From CAWCWN01 sp963799245 (GTDB taxonomy: Bacteria > Chloroflexota > Ktedonobacteria > Ktedonobacterales > Ktedonobacteraceae), in assembly GCA_963799245.1 (NCBI GenBank), contig CAWCWN010000003.1, positions 1,922,001-1,986,000 of the forward strand: a stretch of DNA of 64,000 nt, given 5' to 3'. The translations under genes and the position numbers were made by a program. This document shows positions 42,014 through 50,333 of this stretch, in pieces (position 1 is the stretch's first letter; each line of letters opens with the position of its first letter). The notes under the pieces were generated by a model. That model ran no database searches and was not told the origin of the DNA. It saw only the letters and a program-made list of their open reading frames with translations.

Positions 42014-42526
42014 TTACCTGTTGCTCTCTGATGATGCTTCCGAAGTTTTTTTAAACGCGTCTTGCTGTTGCTGATTGGCTTTCCGATGTCGCCTGCGCCC
42101 CGTTTTCCATTTGATTTTGCGCCGCTTGAACAGCCAGGAGAGCGCATTGACGCTTTTGTAGCCAATGTGGCATTCTTGTTGGAGATAGAGCCGGGCCTCT
42201 TCAAGTGTTCCAATTCGTCCCTCGCTCATCACTTGCTCTAAACTCGCCCAGACCTCTTGCGTCATCTGCGAGGCTTTGCCGGCGTGAGGATGCTGCTCAA
42301 CCAGGGCATCGACGCCTCTGGTCTTATAGCATTCCCACCAACGCGTCACTTGCACAATTTTATACCCCAGGAGAGGGCACACCTCTTTGAGACTTGTGGC
42401 TGCCTCGGTTTTGAGCAGGAGCAACATACGTACCCGTATTGCTACACGTGTCCCCCGTAATCGCCATTCGAGGTGTTCCAGGTCATCCTTGCTCTCCGTA
42501 ATGACCGAGGGATAGCGGATGTGCAC
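42014..42526 (-). CDS. IS630 transposase, helix-turn-helix part (orfA)
   Basis: 170 residues with IS630-type helix-turn-helix regions: LKEVCPLLGYKIVQVTRWWE, VDALVEQHPHAGKASQMT and IGYKSVNALSWLFKRRKIKW. Near its 3' end the minus strand has TTTAAAAAAAC, a run of seven A, where a -1 slip enters the orfB frame and reads through to the DDE part. The two frames together make one normal IS630 transposase. Confidence 0.83.
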   Translation of the reverse strand: MHIRYPSVITESKDDLEHLEWRLRGTRVAIRVRMLLLLKTEAATSLKEVCPLLGYKIVQVTRWWECYKTRGVDALVEQHPHAGKASQMTQEVWASLEQVMSEGRIGTLEEARLYLQQECHIGYKSVNALSWLFKRRKIKWKTGRRRHRKANQQQQDAFKKTSEASSESNR

Positions 42527-42611
42527 GTGTTCGTTCCTCCTTTGTTCAGTCAGGTCTTGTACATTTTGCTCCCTCCATTATAACATATCATCTCTTCCGT
42601 GAAAAAGTATA

Positions 42612-43237
42612 ACAAAACGTTGGAGATCAAGCAGAAGTCCGGTAAGACCTGGATGTATGACCGCTGGTGCCAGGGCGTTGAGGACCCACACGGTGGAAAG
42701 TGGGACGGTGAGAGCGATGTGTGGCGCGTCGAGTTCCGTTTCAAGCGGGAATTTCTGCATAACCTCACAACGCCTATCGAGTGGGCCTATGACAGCCTCA
42801 ATCAATTTAAACCTCTCTGGGACTATGCAGCCGGTCGTGTTGCTGGCGGTGATGATGGCTTGCCGGACGGCTGGCTGCGCTATGTCGTTCCCTCCGACGA
42901 TGATAGCAACCGCTCGCGATGGCCTATCCATCCTGCCTGGGTTGTCGTTCAAGCTGCATTTACCACCGATTTTGAGAACGGGTTAGGGTCTTTGGTACGA
43001 AAGCGCATTCGAGAGCGCAATCTTGAGCGCGGCGTGGCTTCCACTTTTGGCTATGTCTCCACCCTGGCTGCCTGGTTAGGGGGTGACTTTGTGGCACCGG
43101 ATGCCGATGCATCGTTAACCCTACGCTGGCTCTATGATGCCGGCATGGAATACCTCAAGGACAAAGGCCGCGATTTCTTGAAAGAAGTTCGTAAGAAGCA
43201 GAAGCGGTATGGCTCTGATGACGCTGTTACGGCTTAA
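42612..43237 (+). pseudogene. Replication initiator (Rep_trans-like), 3' half
   Basis: The last 208 residues of the initiator: NKTLEIKQKSGKTWMYDRW, VWRVEFRFKREFLHNL, DGLPDGWLRYVVPSDDDSNR and WLGGDFVAPDADASLTLRWL. The KSGK...YD region and the WRVEFRFKREFL motif are typical of this Rep family. It is cut from its start by the IS630; a short frame from 42599 uses IS DNA for its first codons. It is followed by the small zinc-ribbon gene. Confidence 0.75.
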
Positions 43238-43250
43238 CAAAGAAGGTGTT

Positions 43251-43445
43251 ATGGATAGGTTGTCTGATTGTATGTTCTGTCGTCGGTCTGCGGAATGTAC
43301 GTATACCTACGAGTTGCGAGATCGTGGTGAAAAAGTGCCGGTCGTGGTCTGTGAAGCGTGTATCCAATGCTTTCGCGACAAGCTGCAGGTCTTAGGGCGT
43401 GATTTCCGTTTTGTTGCTCGGCCTACTGATAGCAGTAGAGAGTAG
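43251..43445 (+). CDS. Small zinc-ribbon protein
   Basis: A 64-residue protein with two cysteine pairs, CMFC and CEAC (plus one more Cys), spaced about 25 residues apart: MDRLSDCMFCRRSAECTY ... VVVCEACIQCF. This suggests a treble-clef or ribbon zinc site. ATG 43251 follows GAAGGTG. It lies between rep and xis in the element core, where AICEs often have small regulatory proteins. No specific function can be given. Confidence 0.6.
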   Translation: MDRLSDCMFCRRSAECTYTYELRDRGEKVPVVVCEACIQCFRDKLQVLGRDFRFVARPTDSSRE

Positions 43446-43455
43446 GAGATGTCCA

Positions 43456-43662
43456 ATGACTCATCAAAAAAGAGTTTCCACCGTACAGCCGTTATTGCTG
43501 AGTGTTGCTGATGTGGCCGTGCAACTGGGGGTGTGCCGTCAAACAGTCTATAACTTCATCTATCGTGAGGGGTTGCCAACAATACAGGTTCGCAAAATAC
43601 GGCGTGTTGATCCAGAGTCGCTGCGGGCCTGGCTTAAAGAACGTGAGCAGCGGATTGCATAG
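43456..43662 (+). CDS. xis: Excisionase/helix-turn-helix protein (Xis type)
   Basis: A 68-residue MerR-like excisionase-family protein: LLSVADVAVQLGVCRQTVYNF, then REGLPTIQVRKIRRVDPESLRAWLKE. This is the standard DNA-binding excisionase fold found beside tyrosine integrases, where it favours excision. ATG 43456 has AGGAGATG upstream. It lies 11 bases before the integrase gene and appears intact. Confidence 0.87.
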   Translation: MTHQKRVSTVQPLLLSVADVAVQLGVCRQTVYNFIYREGLPTIQVRKIRRVDPESLRAWLKEREQRIA

Positions 43663-43673
43663 GAGATTGTACG

Positions 43674-43878
43674 ATGGCTGAAAAGAAGCGACGCGGACAT
43701 AATGAAGGCTCAGTGTACTATGTGCCAGATCGTGATCGTTGGGTGGCAGAGGTCTCGCTAGGCCCGGGGAAGCGTAAAAAGTTCTATTGCAAATCCAAAC
43801 AGGAGGCAACGAGGAAGAAGAACGAGGCCCTGCGCGAGTTGGAGCAAGGTACATTGGCGGTTGGTCCGAGGCAGAAGC
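43674..43878 (+). pseudogene. int: Tyrosine integrase, 5' fragment
   Basis: The first 68 residues of a site-specific recombinase, containing the N-terminal AP2-like arm-binding domain: KKRRGHNEGSVYYVPDRDRW, VAEVSLGPGKRKKFYCKSKQ and ATRKKNEALRELEQG. An IS66 element begins after the 8-base target GCAGAAGC. Joined with 46625-47574, the frame is continuous (1155 bases, 384 residues) and reads GPRQKLGDYLKDWLENVHKG at the junction. Confidence 0.85.
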
Positions 43879-45324
43879 GAGACTGTTCAGATAACCCCTT
43901 TTCTGATAAACTCTGGCCATGACAACTGAAGAGAAGATAGCAAGCTTAGAACACCAACTGAACGAAGCCCTGGCGAGGCTCAAGGAAGTGACGGAACTCT
44001 TGCGAGAAACGCAAGAGCAGTTGCAGCAGGCCCAGTTGCGAATCGCGGAGTTAGAAAAACAGAAAACGCCCCCGCCGGCCTTCGTCAAGGCGAAGAAGAA
44101 GCCGAAGAACGAAGAGAACAAGCCACGAAAAAAGCGCGAGGCCCAATACAATCATGCTCGTAGGCGAGGGGCACCCACCCAGATCGTGGAACATCGGATT
44201 GTCACCTGTCCCGATTGCCACCTTCGTTTGGGAGGGATCAGTTTAGCTCGCTGCCGCGAGATCATCGACGTTCCGCCACCTCCACCAGTGGAAGTGACCG
44301 AGCATCGGATTTACAAAGGGTGGTGTACGAACTGTCAGAAATGGCATGAAGCACCTGTGGACTTCTCAGAGCAGGCGCTGGGACAGGGGCGGATTGGCGT
44401 GCGACTCGCCAGTATGATCGCCTACTTGCGTACGGTGATGCGCTTGCCCCTTCGCCAACTTCGCGACGTGTTGCGAGATCTCCACGGCTTTGAGGTGAGT
44501 CTTGGGGAACTCGTGGAACTGCTGCATCGGATCAGGGAACATGCGCAGCCCGTGCTCACTCCCCTCAAGGCAGAAATCCGCGCCAGCCCTGCAGTGCAAG
44601 CGGATGAAACTGGCTGGCGAGAAGAGGGCATCAACGGCTATATCTGGAGCGTCTGCACACCGACCATCCGGTATTATGAATATCACCATTCTCGCAGCGG
44701 AGAGGTGGTCAAGCAGTTGATCGGGGAGAACTTCCAGGGTGTGCTGGGCAGCGATTTTTATGCTGGATACAATATCCATCAGGGTCTCCATCAACGGTGC
44801 TGGGTCCACTTCTTGCGCGACATCCATGACCTGAAAGACGACTTTCCCCAGGATGAGGCACTGCAAGTCTGGGCGAAGAATGTCAAAGCCATCTATGAGC
44901 AAGCGGTTGCCTGGGCCGAACAGGAACTCGATCCCAGCCTGTCTCCACGCCAACTCGACCGCGTTCGCGTGGCACAGCAACACGCCTTCGAGCAGCGTCT
45001 CTGGAAGCTCTGCCAGCCGTATGCCCACACGACCGCCCCGCAACACACCTTATGCGAACGGGTCGAACAGTTTTTACCCGAACTCTTTGTCTTCGTGGCG
45101 GTGCCTGGGGTTCCTGCCCACAACAACCTCGCAGAACGCAGTGTCCGCCCTTTGGTCGTCGCTCGCAAGATCAGCGGCGGCTCACGCAGTCCCACTGGCT
45201 CAAAGACGCGCATGGGTCTGGCCTCTCTGTTTGGAACCTGGATGGCGCAACATCTCAATCCTTTCCGCCAGTGCCTTGCCCTGCTGTCCTCCCCATCTTC
45301 TTTGGGTCAACTCTGAACAGTATC
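43879..45324 (+). mobile_element. IS66-family element inserted in int
   Basis: A 1446-base element with related ends GAGACTGTTCAGA and (complement) GATACTGTTCAGA. It is flanked by an exact 8-base duplication GCAGAAGC (43871-43878 and 45325-45332), the target-site length typical of IS66. It carries only the large transposase gene. Confidence 0.9.
43919..45316 (+). CDS. IS66-family transposase (TnpC)
   Basis: A 465-residue transposase: an N-terminal coiled coil (EEKIASLEHQLNEALARLKE), a zinc-finger part (CPDCHLRLG ... CTNCQKWHEAP), and a DDE domain with VQADETGWREEGINGYIW, VLGSDFYAGYN and VPAHNNLAERSVRPLVVARK. It appears intact. It belongs to the compact IS66 type without tnpA and tnpB. Confidence 0.92.
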   Translation: MTTEEKIASLEHQLNEALARLKEVTELLRETQEQLQQAQLRIAELEKQKTPPPAFVKAKKKPKNEENKPRKKREAQYNHARRRGAPTQIVEHRIVTCPDCHLRLGGISLARCREIIDVPPPPPVEVTEHRIYKGWCTNCQKWHEAPVDFSEQALGQGRIGVRLASMIAYLRTVMRLPLRQLRDVLRDLHGFEVSLGELVELLHRIREHAQPVLTPLKAEIRASPAVQADETGWREEGINGYIWSVCTPTIRYYEYHHSRSGEVVKQLIGENFQGVLGSDFYAGYNIHQGLHQRCWVHFLRDIHDLKDDFPQDEALQVWAKNVKAIYEQAVAWAEQELDPSLSPRQLDRVRVAQQHAFEQRLWKLCQPYAHTTAPQHTLCERVEQFLPELFVFVAVPGVPAHNNLAERSVRPLVVARKISGGSRSPTGSKTRMGLASLFGTWMAQHLNPFRQCLALLSSPSSLGQL

Positions 45325-45334
45325 GCAGAAGCTA

Positions 45335-46624
45335 GTACATTGAGGTAGAAATAGTTCCATGATAGAATAGGAGGAAAAAGCGAAGGGAACAGGACATGCC
45401 GAAACGAGCCACCAAGGTCGTCCTCAGCGAGAAGGAGCAGGAAGCGTTAGAGCGACTCACCAAGCGTCATCGAAGTGAACAGCAGCAGGCGCAGCGAGCG
45501 CGCATTATCTTAGCGGCGGCGCAGGGGCGCACCAATGCGCAGATTGGGCGCGAGTTGGCGCTCAACGTGGATACCGTCCGCTTGTGGCGTGATCGCTGGG
45601 TGGGATTGCAGGGGATCGATCTGGACACCCTCAGTGTAGCAGAGCGCTTGCAAGATGCGCCCCGACCGGGAACCCCGCCGAAGTTCACCGCGGAACACCG
45701 CTGTCAGATGGCGGCCTTCGCGTGTGAAGCGCCGATGAAGGCCGGGCGCCCGATCAGCCAGTGGACAGGGCGTGAAATCGCGGACGAACTGGTGGCGCGA
45801 GGCATCGTCGAGCAGATCTCGCCGCGGCATGCGAGCTATCTGCTCAAAAAGGGGGCCTGCAACCACACCGCTTCCGGTATTGGTTGAATGAAGTGCCCGA
45901 TGCGCAGCGTGACGAGAAATTCGCGACGGCTGTGAGGTCTATGCACGTGCCTCCCAACGGGCCAAGGGCGGGGAGCGCACGATCAGCATGGATGAGTTGA
46001 CCGGGGTGCAAGCCCTGGAGCGCAAGTATCCTGACTTGCCCATGCAGCCAGGCCATGTCCTGCGACGCGAGTTCGAATACATCCGGCATGGGACGTTGTC
46101 CTGGTTCATCAATTTCGACGTGGTCACCGGACATGTCATTGAGCCATCCTGGGGCCCGACGCGCACCGAAGAAGATGCCCTGGCCCATTTCCAGCACCTG
46201 ATCGCTAGCGATCCCAAGGCAACGAAGTGGCGCATCATGCTGGATAATTTGAACATCCATCAATCCGAAGCCCTGGTGCGCTGGGTGGCGGAACAGGAAG
46301 GCATCGCACCGGAGAGCCTGGGCGTCAAAGGCAAGAGCGGCATCCTCCATTCGATGGAAAGCCGCGCGGCCTTTTTGCATGACCCGATGCACAAAGTGGT
46401 GTTCTATTACACCCCCAAACATGCATCTTGGATAAATCAGGTCGAAATCTGGCTCAGTATTCTGGTGCGCAAGCTGCTCAAACGCGGCAATTTTCTCTCG
46501 CTGGATGATCGGCATGCCCAGATCCTGGCTTTCATCACCTATTACAATCAGACGATGGCCAAACCCATCAAGTGGACGTACACCGGGCTAGCCTAATCAT
46601 GGAGAGATTTACCTCCCAGTGTAC
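45335..46624 (+). mobile_element. IS630-family element inserted next to the IS66
   Basis: A 1290-base element flanked by the TA dinucleotide (45333-45334 and 46625-46626). Its ends GTACATTG and (complement) GTACACTG are related. It sits in the base pairs immediately beyond the IS66 target duplication. Removing both elements restores the integrase frame. Confidence 0.88.
45396..46596 (+). pseudogene. IS630-family transposase with two frameshifts
   Basis: The N-terminal helix-turn-helix part (TKRHRSEQQQAQRARIILAA, ARPGTPPKF-like RPGTPPKFTAEH) runs in frame to about 45887. The DDE part (GVQALERKYPDLPMQPG, WRIMLDNLNIHQSEALV, YYTPKHASWINQVEIWLSIL) is in frame from 45988. Two single-base losses explain the break: one in the G-run 45851-45855 and one in the AAA at 45917-45919. 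With one base added at each, the sequence reads KKGGLQPHRFRYWLNEVPDA and RDGCEVYARASQRAKGGERT continuously. This could be real decay or homopolymer error. Confidence 0.8.
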
Positions 46625-47574
46625 TAGGGGATTACCTCAAAGACTGGTTAGAGAATGTGCATAAGGGTAAGCTGCGTGTGGGAACTTATGTGAATTATAA
46701 GAAGCTTATCGGGTATGTGATTGCTGACCTGGGAGATATATGGCTGCAAAGGCTCACTCCGCAGCAGGTACAAACATTCTACTCGAAAAAGCTGGACGAG
46801 AAGCTTTCGTCAAAAGTTGTCCATGAGATACATGGTGTATTGCACCTCGCGTTAAATAATGCGGTACGCTGGGGAATGGTATCGAGAAATGTTTGCGATC
46901 TGGTGACGCCTCCACGAATTGTAAGCCGTGAAGCTATTCCGCTTACGGCGGATCAAGCGCGCAGGTTGATCAAGCACGTGCAAGGTCATCGTATCGAAAT
47001 GCTGCTTACGATGGCTGTCGTGACAGGTATGCGTCGTGGTGAGCTGTTAGCTCTGCGCTGGTCTGATATCGATTTTGATCTCGGTCGCCTGCTGGTGATG
47101 CACACTGTAGACTTTATTGCGGGGTATGGATATGTTGAGGGTAAGCCAAAGACTGCGGCCGGTAAGCGAGTAATAAGTCTCCCTGCCTTTCTTGTTGACA
47201 TGTTGAAACTGCATCGGGCTCAGCAACTGAGGCAGCAAGATACGGTTGAAGGTTGGGAGGACCATGACCTTGTTTTCCCCAATTTGAGCGGGGGATATCT
47301 TCACCCAAATCATATGGGGGAACTGTTCAGAAATTTATTGAAAGAGGCGGGGTTACCTCATATGCACTTTCATGATTTGCGGCATAGTGCCGCGACGATC
47401 TTGTTGTGCATGGGGGTAAATATCAAGGCAATTCAAGAGCTGTTAGGGCACAGTGACATTTCCATCACACTGAGAACGTATTCGCATCTGCTGCCGTCTA
47501 TGCAACAGGAGGTAGTGGAAAAGTGGGATGACTTGTTCCGGGAGGGTGATCAAGAGAGTATGGGTCAAAGGTAA
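46625..47574 (+). pseudogene. int: Tyrosine integrase, 3' fragment with catalytic domain
   Basis: Contains the core-binding region (GDYLKDWLENVHKGKLRV ... YVNYKKLIGYVIADLG) and the full catalytic domain: Arg in VTGMRRGELLALRW, the HxxR box HDLRHSAATILL, LGHSDISITLRTYSHL with His and the nucleophilic Tyr. The usable in-frame start of the fragment is near 46657, which drops the arm-binding domain. It lies 122 bases from the attR core, typical of tRNA-targeting integrases. Confidence 0.88.
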
Positions 47575-47641
47575 TTCGTCTTTTGCTCTCTGTTTTGCTC
47601 CCAACGGGCGGTTTTGTGTGCTCAGGCATGTGGGGCTCATG

Positions 47642-47720
47642 GCATAAGAGAAGGCAGGGAGCCTGTTGATCGCTAACTCCCTGCCTTATTGTTGAGTCGG
47701 GGTGAGAGGATTTGAACCTC
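47642..47720. repeat. attR-side direct repeat
   Basis: Repeat of 32837-32917. It includes the hairpin AAGGCAGGGAG/CTCCCTGCCTT (47651-47661 and 47677-47687) and the identical 25-base core at 47696-47720, which is the 3' end of the intact tRNA-Pro. The hairpin is the probable terminator of tRNA-Pro. Confidence 0.85.
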
Positions 47721-47770
47721 CGACCACCACAACCCCATTGTGGTGCGCTACCGGGCTGCGCTACACCCCG
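47697..47770 (-). tRNA. tRNA-Pro(GGG)
   Basis: Complete cloverleaf on the minus strand. It has acceptor CGGGGTG/CACCCCG, anticodon GGG in loop ATGGGGT with stem CCACA/TGTGG, and T-arm GAGGTTCAAATCCTC. CCA is not encoded. Its 3' part is the integration site of the element and is regenerated at this end. Confidence 0.95.
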
Positions 47771-47864
47771 TCCTGTGGAACGAATTCAGTATAGCAGAAA
47801 TTTCCTCTATCCGTCAAGGCTTTTTGGCGCTTCTTCGGTATGCACGTGTGAAGTGCTATCCCGC

Positions 47865-48001
47865 CTAAAGGCAGGGAGCTTCTACAGAGATTGCTCTCTG
47901 TTGGCGTCTTCCACGCTCAAGTATGTTAATAGCTGCATTAACGTCACGGTCTAGTTCTGCTCCACAATCGCAACAATGCCAGCGTTCGGACAAGTCTTTT
48001 T
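47865..48001 (-). pseudogene. tnpB: tnpB 3' fragment
   Basis: Minus-strand translation gives KDLSERWHCCDCGAELDRDV then NAAINILERGRRQQRAISVE, the zinc-finger and final RuvC segment of TnpB with the catalytic Asp in DRDVNAA. It ends at TAG 47865. It is cut at 48001 by the IS66 insertion and continues beyond it at 49548. Confidence 0.8.
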
Positions 48002-49539
48002 GTGACTACTCACGGGTGGGGTTGAGAAAGTGAGGGAGATATGATAAGGTTGAGGTATGGAAGAGGCAGCCCAGTACAAACAGTACACAAAAGAAGAATT
48101 GATCCAGATCATTGTGGATCTAAATCAGACCATTGTGGATCTGAAAAAAGAGATAGAGGCGTTAAAGCCCCCCGTCCCCAAAGATAGCACGAATAGTTCA
48201 ATCCCACCATCAAAGGACCTCATCCCGCGAACGAGAAGTCAACGGGAAAAGAGTGGCAAGAAACCAGGGGGCCAACAGGGGCACGTGGGCCATCACCGAG
48301 AACGCCATCCCCATCCAGACAGCATCATCATGGTGCAAGCCTTCCACTGTGCTGACTGTGGAGCCTCTCTGGAAGGGATAGAGGGGACCATTGGAAAGAC
48401 AGCCCAGGAAGTTGATATCCCCCCCATCACCCCTTTAACCTGCGAGTACCAACAAGTGATCAAGGTCTGTCCCTGCTGCGGACACAGGAATGGTGAGCCG
48501 TTGCCCATCGAGGGATACGTCAATATCGGGCCCCGGATGGGAGCCTTGATCACCTATTTCAATGTGGCGCACTGCCTTCCCTATGACCGACTCACCAAGA
48601 TCACTGATGACCTGCTTGGGTTCCCTCTGGCAGAGGGGACCATCGCCAACAAACTGGCACACATGCAGCGACAGGCCAAGGAGATTATCCAGATGATCAA
48701 ACACAAAGTCATGAATGCAGCCTGGATTGGATCAGATGAAACAGGAGCCAAGGTAGCAGGGCAAAAGTACTGGCAATGGGTGTGGCAATCGCCTTGGGCC
48801 TCCTATTTTGTGATTGAGAAATCGCGAGGCTATGGGGTGGTCAAAGAGCATTTTACCGAGAGCTATGCCGGGGTCATGTGCCATGATTGTTGGAGTGCTC
48901 AAAACCAGACGAAAGCTGGAGCCCATCAGCTCTGTCATGCGCATCTGCTGCGCAATTTGCAGTATGCGGTGGATGCAGAGCGATCGGCATGGGCCTACCG
49001 GGTCCAGCGATTATTATGCAAAAGTCAACGAGCCCGAGAAACGATCTGGCAGCAAGGGGTTTCTCCTGGGCAGCGAGAAGCCGTCATCCGGTCTTACCAG
49101 AAGGCATTGGATGCCTTAAATCACGTGCCTTTGACCCACCCGGAGGAGCGCAGGTTGCAAAAGCGTCTGATCAAGCACAAAGACTGGATCTTTACCTTCA
49201 TGGCTTACCCTGATGTGCCACCGGATAACAATAGTTCCGAGCGGGCCATCAAAGCAGCAAAAGTCAAAGATAAAGTTTCCGGGGGGGTTCGCTCCGTGCA
49301 GGGAGCGAGCCGATTTGCCCAACTGCTCTCCCTGACCCAAACGCTGCGAAAGCAAAAACTTGCCATCCTTCCCACATTGACTGCTATCTTCCGAGGGATC
49401 GATTGTGCTGCTTCCTTTCGCTATGGATGAGGACTGTGGCTCTCGGCAAGATGATCCTCTCAGTGGTCAGCATTCTCCCAAGTCAGATCCTGGCCTCACC
49501 TTATCATGCCCTTTTTGACCACCATCCCTGAGCTGTCAC
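48002..49539 (+). mobile_element. IS66-family element inserted in tnpB
   Basis: A 1538-base element with partly matching ends (GTGACTACTCACGGG on the left, GTGACAGCTCAGGGA as complement of the right). It is flanked by an exact 8-base duplication GTCTTTTT (47994-48001 and 49540-49547). Confidence 0.88.
48057..49430 (+). CDS. IS66-family transposase
   Basis: A 457-residue intact transposase with an N-terminal coiled coil (YTKEELIQIIVDLNQTIVDL), the IS66 linker PKDSTNSSIPPSKD, zinc-binding cysteines (CADCGASLEG ... CPCCGHRNG), and the catalytic domain with IGSDETGAKVAGQ, VMCHDCWSAQ and PDNNSSERAIKAAKVKDKVS. It is only distantly similar to the IS66 transposase at 43919-45316, so the two are different elements. 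Confidence 0.92.
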   Translation: MEEAAQYKQYTKEELIQIIVDLNQTIVDLKKEIEALKPPVPKDSTNSSIPPSKDLIPRTRSQREKSGKKPGGQQGHVGHHRERHPHPDSIIMVQAFHCADCGASLEGIEGTIGKTAQEVDIPPITPLTCEYQQVIKVCPCCGHRNGEPLPIEGYVNIGPRMGALITYFNVAHCLPYDRLTKITDDLLGFPLAEGTIANKLAHMQRQAKEIIQMIKHKVMNAAWIGSDETGAKVAGQKYWQWVWQSPWASYFVIEKSRGYGVVKEHFTESYAGVMCHDCWSAQNQTKAGAHQLCHAHLLRNLQYAVDAERSAWAYRVQRLLCKSQRARETIWQQGVSPGQREAVIRSYQKALDALNHVPLTHPEERRLQKRLIKHKDWIFTFMAYPDVPPDNNSSERAIKAAKVKDKVSGGVRSVQGASRFAQLLSLTQTLRKQKLAILPTLTAIFRGIDCAASFRYG

Positions 49540-49550
49540 GTCTTTTTTAA

Positions 49551-49632
49551 GGTTATGTAGACACTTGGCGAAGCCAATGTGTGCTACATCAACCTGTGTT
49601 ATGTAGACAAATTGCCAATTTGTCTACATAAT
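49551..49632. repeat. Palindromic mini-element (MITE-like)
   Basis: About 80 bases built from three copies of TTATGTAGACA: direct at 49553-49563 and 49599-49609, inverted at 49621-49631. The last two form a perfect palindrome with 16-base arms (49599-49614 and 49616-49631). The first half forms an imperfect hairpin around GAA. It interrupts tnpB between the codons for CGTVR-like and KKDLSE-like segments. Confidence 0.6.
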
Positions 49633-49864
49633 TGCGAACGGTTCCATAATTGGAGCAGATTTGTGACGTGAACTTGGGGTCAACTTTGATGAGTGTTCTA
49701 CCGGCCCATGCTGCCTTGCTCGAACACAGTTGGACAAAGGTTCCCCCACCCGCGTCTAAAATGGATGTGTTTAATCCACCTTTTGCACTTGCCCCGTTGG
49801 GCAGGTACTTGCCGTTTTCGTCTTGTTTCTTCGGGTAAATGCGATACTTAAATGTCTTGCGCAT
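49633..49864 (-). pseudogene. tnpB: tnpB 5' fragment with internal deletion
   Basis: Begins with the TnpB N-terminus MRKTFKYRIYPKKQ, then jumps directly to the C-terminal region NGASAKGGLNTSILDAGGGT, VQLCSSKAAWAGRTLIKVDP and KFTSQICSNYGTVR. About 250 internal codons, including RuvC motifs I and II, are missing. The ATG overlaps the tnpA stop (TAATG). It cannot encode an active nuclease. Confidence 0.82.
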
Positions 49865-50259
49865 TAGCCCTGCCCCAATTCGATATACTGCTTAACAGTT
49901 GCTTCTGTCATGTCCCCAACTGTGCCAACATAGTATGAACGTGACCAGAACGAGCCGCCCCATAGTTGTTTTTTGACCTCGGGAAAGTGTTTAAATACCT
50001 GCCTGGCTGTGATCCCTTTAAGCGTGTTTGCAATGAGCGAGGGAGCTGTTGAAGGTCGTGCTGAGAGAAACAGATGCACATGATCCTCCCGCACGTTTAA
50101 TGCTCCAATTGTCCACTTATTCTCCTCACATAAACGTTTAATTTCTGAGTCAACAAACTGTGCGATACCCCCCACAAGAATGTGCTTGCGGTCCTTGGGA
50201 CACCACACAAAATGATACGCTATCTTATACGTGACGTGCTTGGTATGTTGTTCTTCCAT
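49864..50259 (-). CDS. tnpA: IS200/IS605-family transposase TnpA
   Basis: A 131-residue Y1 HUH transposase. The metal-binding HVH lies in NVREDHVHLFLSARP, SFWSRSYYVGTVGDMTEATV leads to the catalytic helix, and the nucleophile is the Tyr in VKQYIELG. ATG 50259 (MEEQHTKHVTYKIAYHFVW) is the usual family start; further upstream in-frame starts are unlikely. It looks intact and could mobilise TnpB-only elements such as the one at 31190-32720. Confidence 0.92.
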   Translation of the reverse strand: MEEQHTKHVTYKIAYHFVWCPKDRKHILVGGIAQFVDSEIKRLCEENKWTIGALNVREDHVHLFLSARPSTAPSLIANTLKGITARQVFKHFPEVKKQLWGGSFWSRSYYVGTVGDMTEATVKQYIELGQG

Positions 50260-50333
50260 GCCAACTATTATAACATGGTATACCATAGAATACAAGAGGG
50301 AAAGGTAGGGCGGCTAACCCCTGCCTTCTAGGC

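Larger units (their letters stand above)
41470..42609 (-). mobile_element. IS630-family element inserted in rep
   Basis: A 1140-base element with imperfect terminal inverted repeats (TACTCTTTCACGG on the left, TACTTTTTCACGG as complement of the right end). It is inserted in a TATAA sequence, with TA-containing duplications on both sides, as expected for IS630/Tc1. The boundary is ambiguous by a few bases because of the repeated TATAA. Confidence 0.85.
32893..47720 (+). mobile_element. AICE-like integrative element inserted in tRNA-Pro, now disabled by IS insertions
   Basis: Bounded by identical 25-base tRNA-Pro 3' sequences. Inside, in order: hicBA, two small frames, HD-domain/IspF-like/GntR operon (minus), small unknown, membrane protein, FtsK/TraB-type translocase, large palindromic region, replication initiator, zinc-ribbon protein, excisionase, tyrosine integrase next to the right end. 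The combination of tRNA-targeting integrase, small Xis, Rep, a single FtsK-type transfer protein and a GntR regulator matches AICE organisation. rep, int and the HD gene are each interrupted by ISs. I infer that it once replicated autonomously and moved double-stranded DNA by the FtsK-like pump. Confidence 0.8.

Noticed and set aside
41471..42609. Simple TA duplication with cuts right at CTCTTTCACGG and its partner for the IS630 in rep
   Set aside because: Those boundaries do not restore the rep frame. The TATAA at both sides allows several cuts, and only a removal of 1140 bases (for example 41470-42609) restores the conserved reading.
32893..47720. Prophage
   Set aside because: There are no capsid, portal, terminase, tail or lysis genes. 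The Rep, TraB-like and GntR set fits an integrative conjugative element better.
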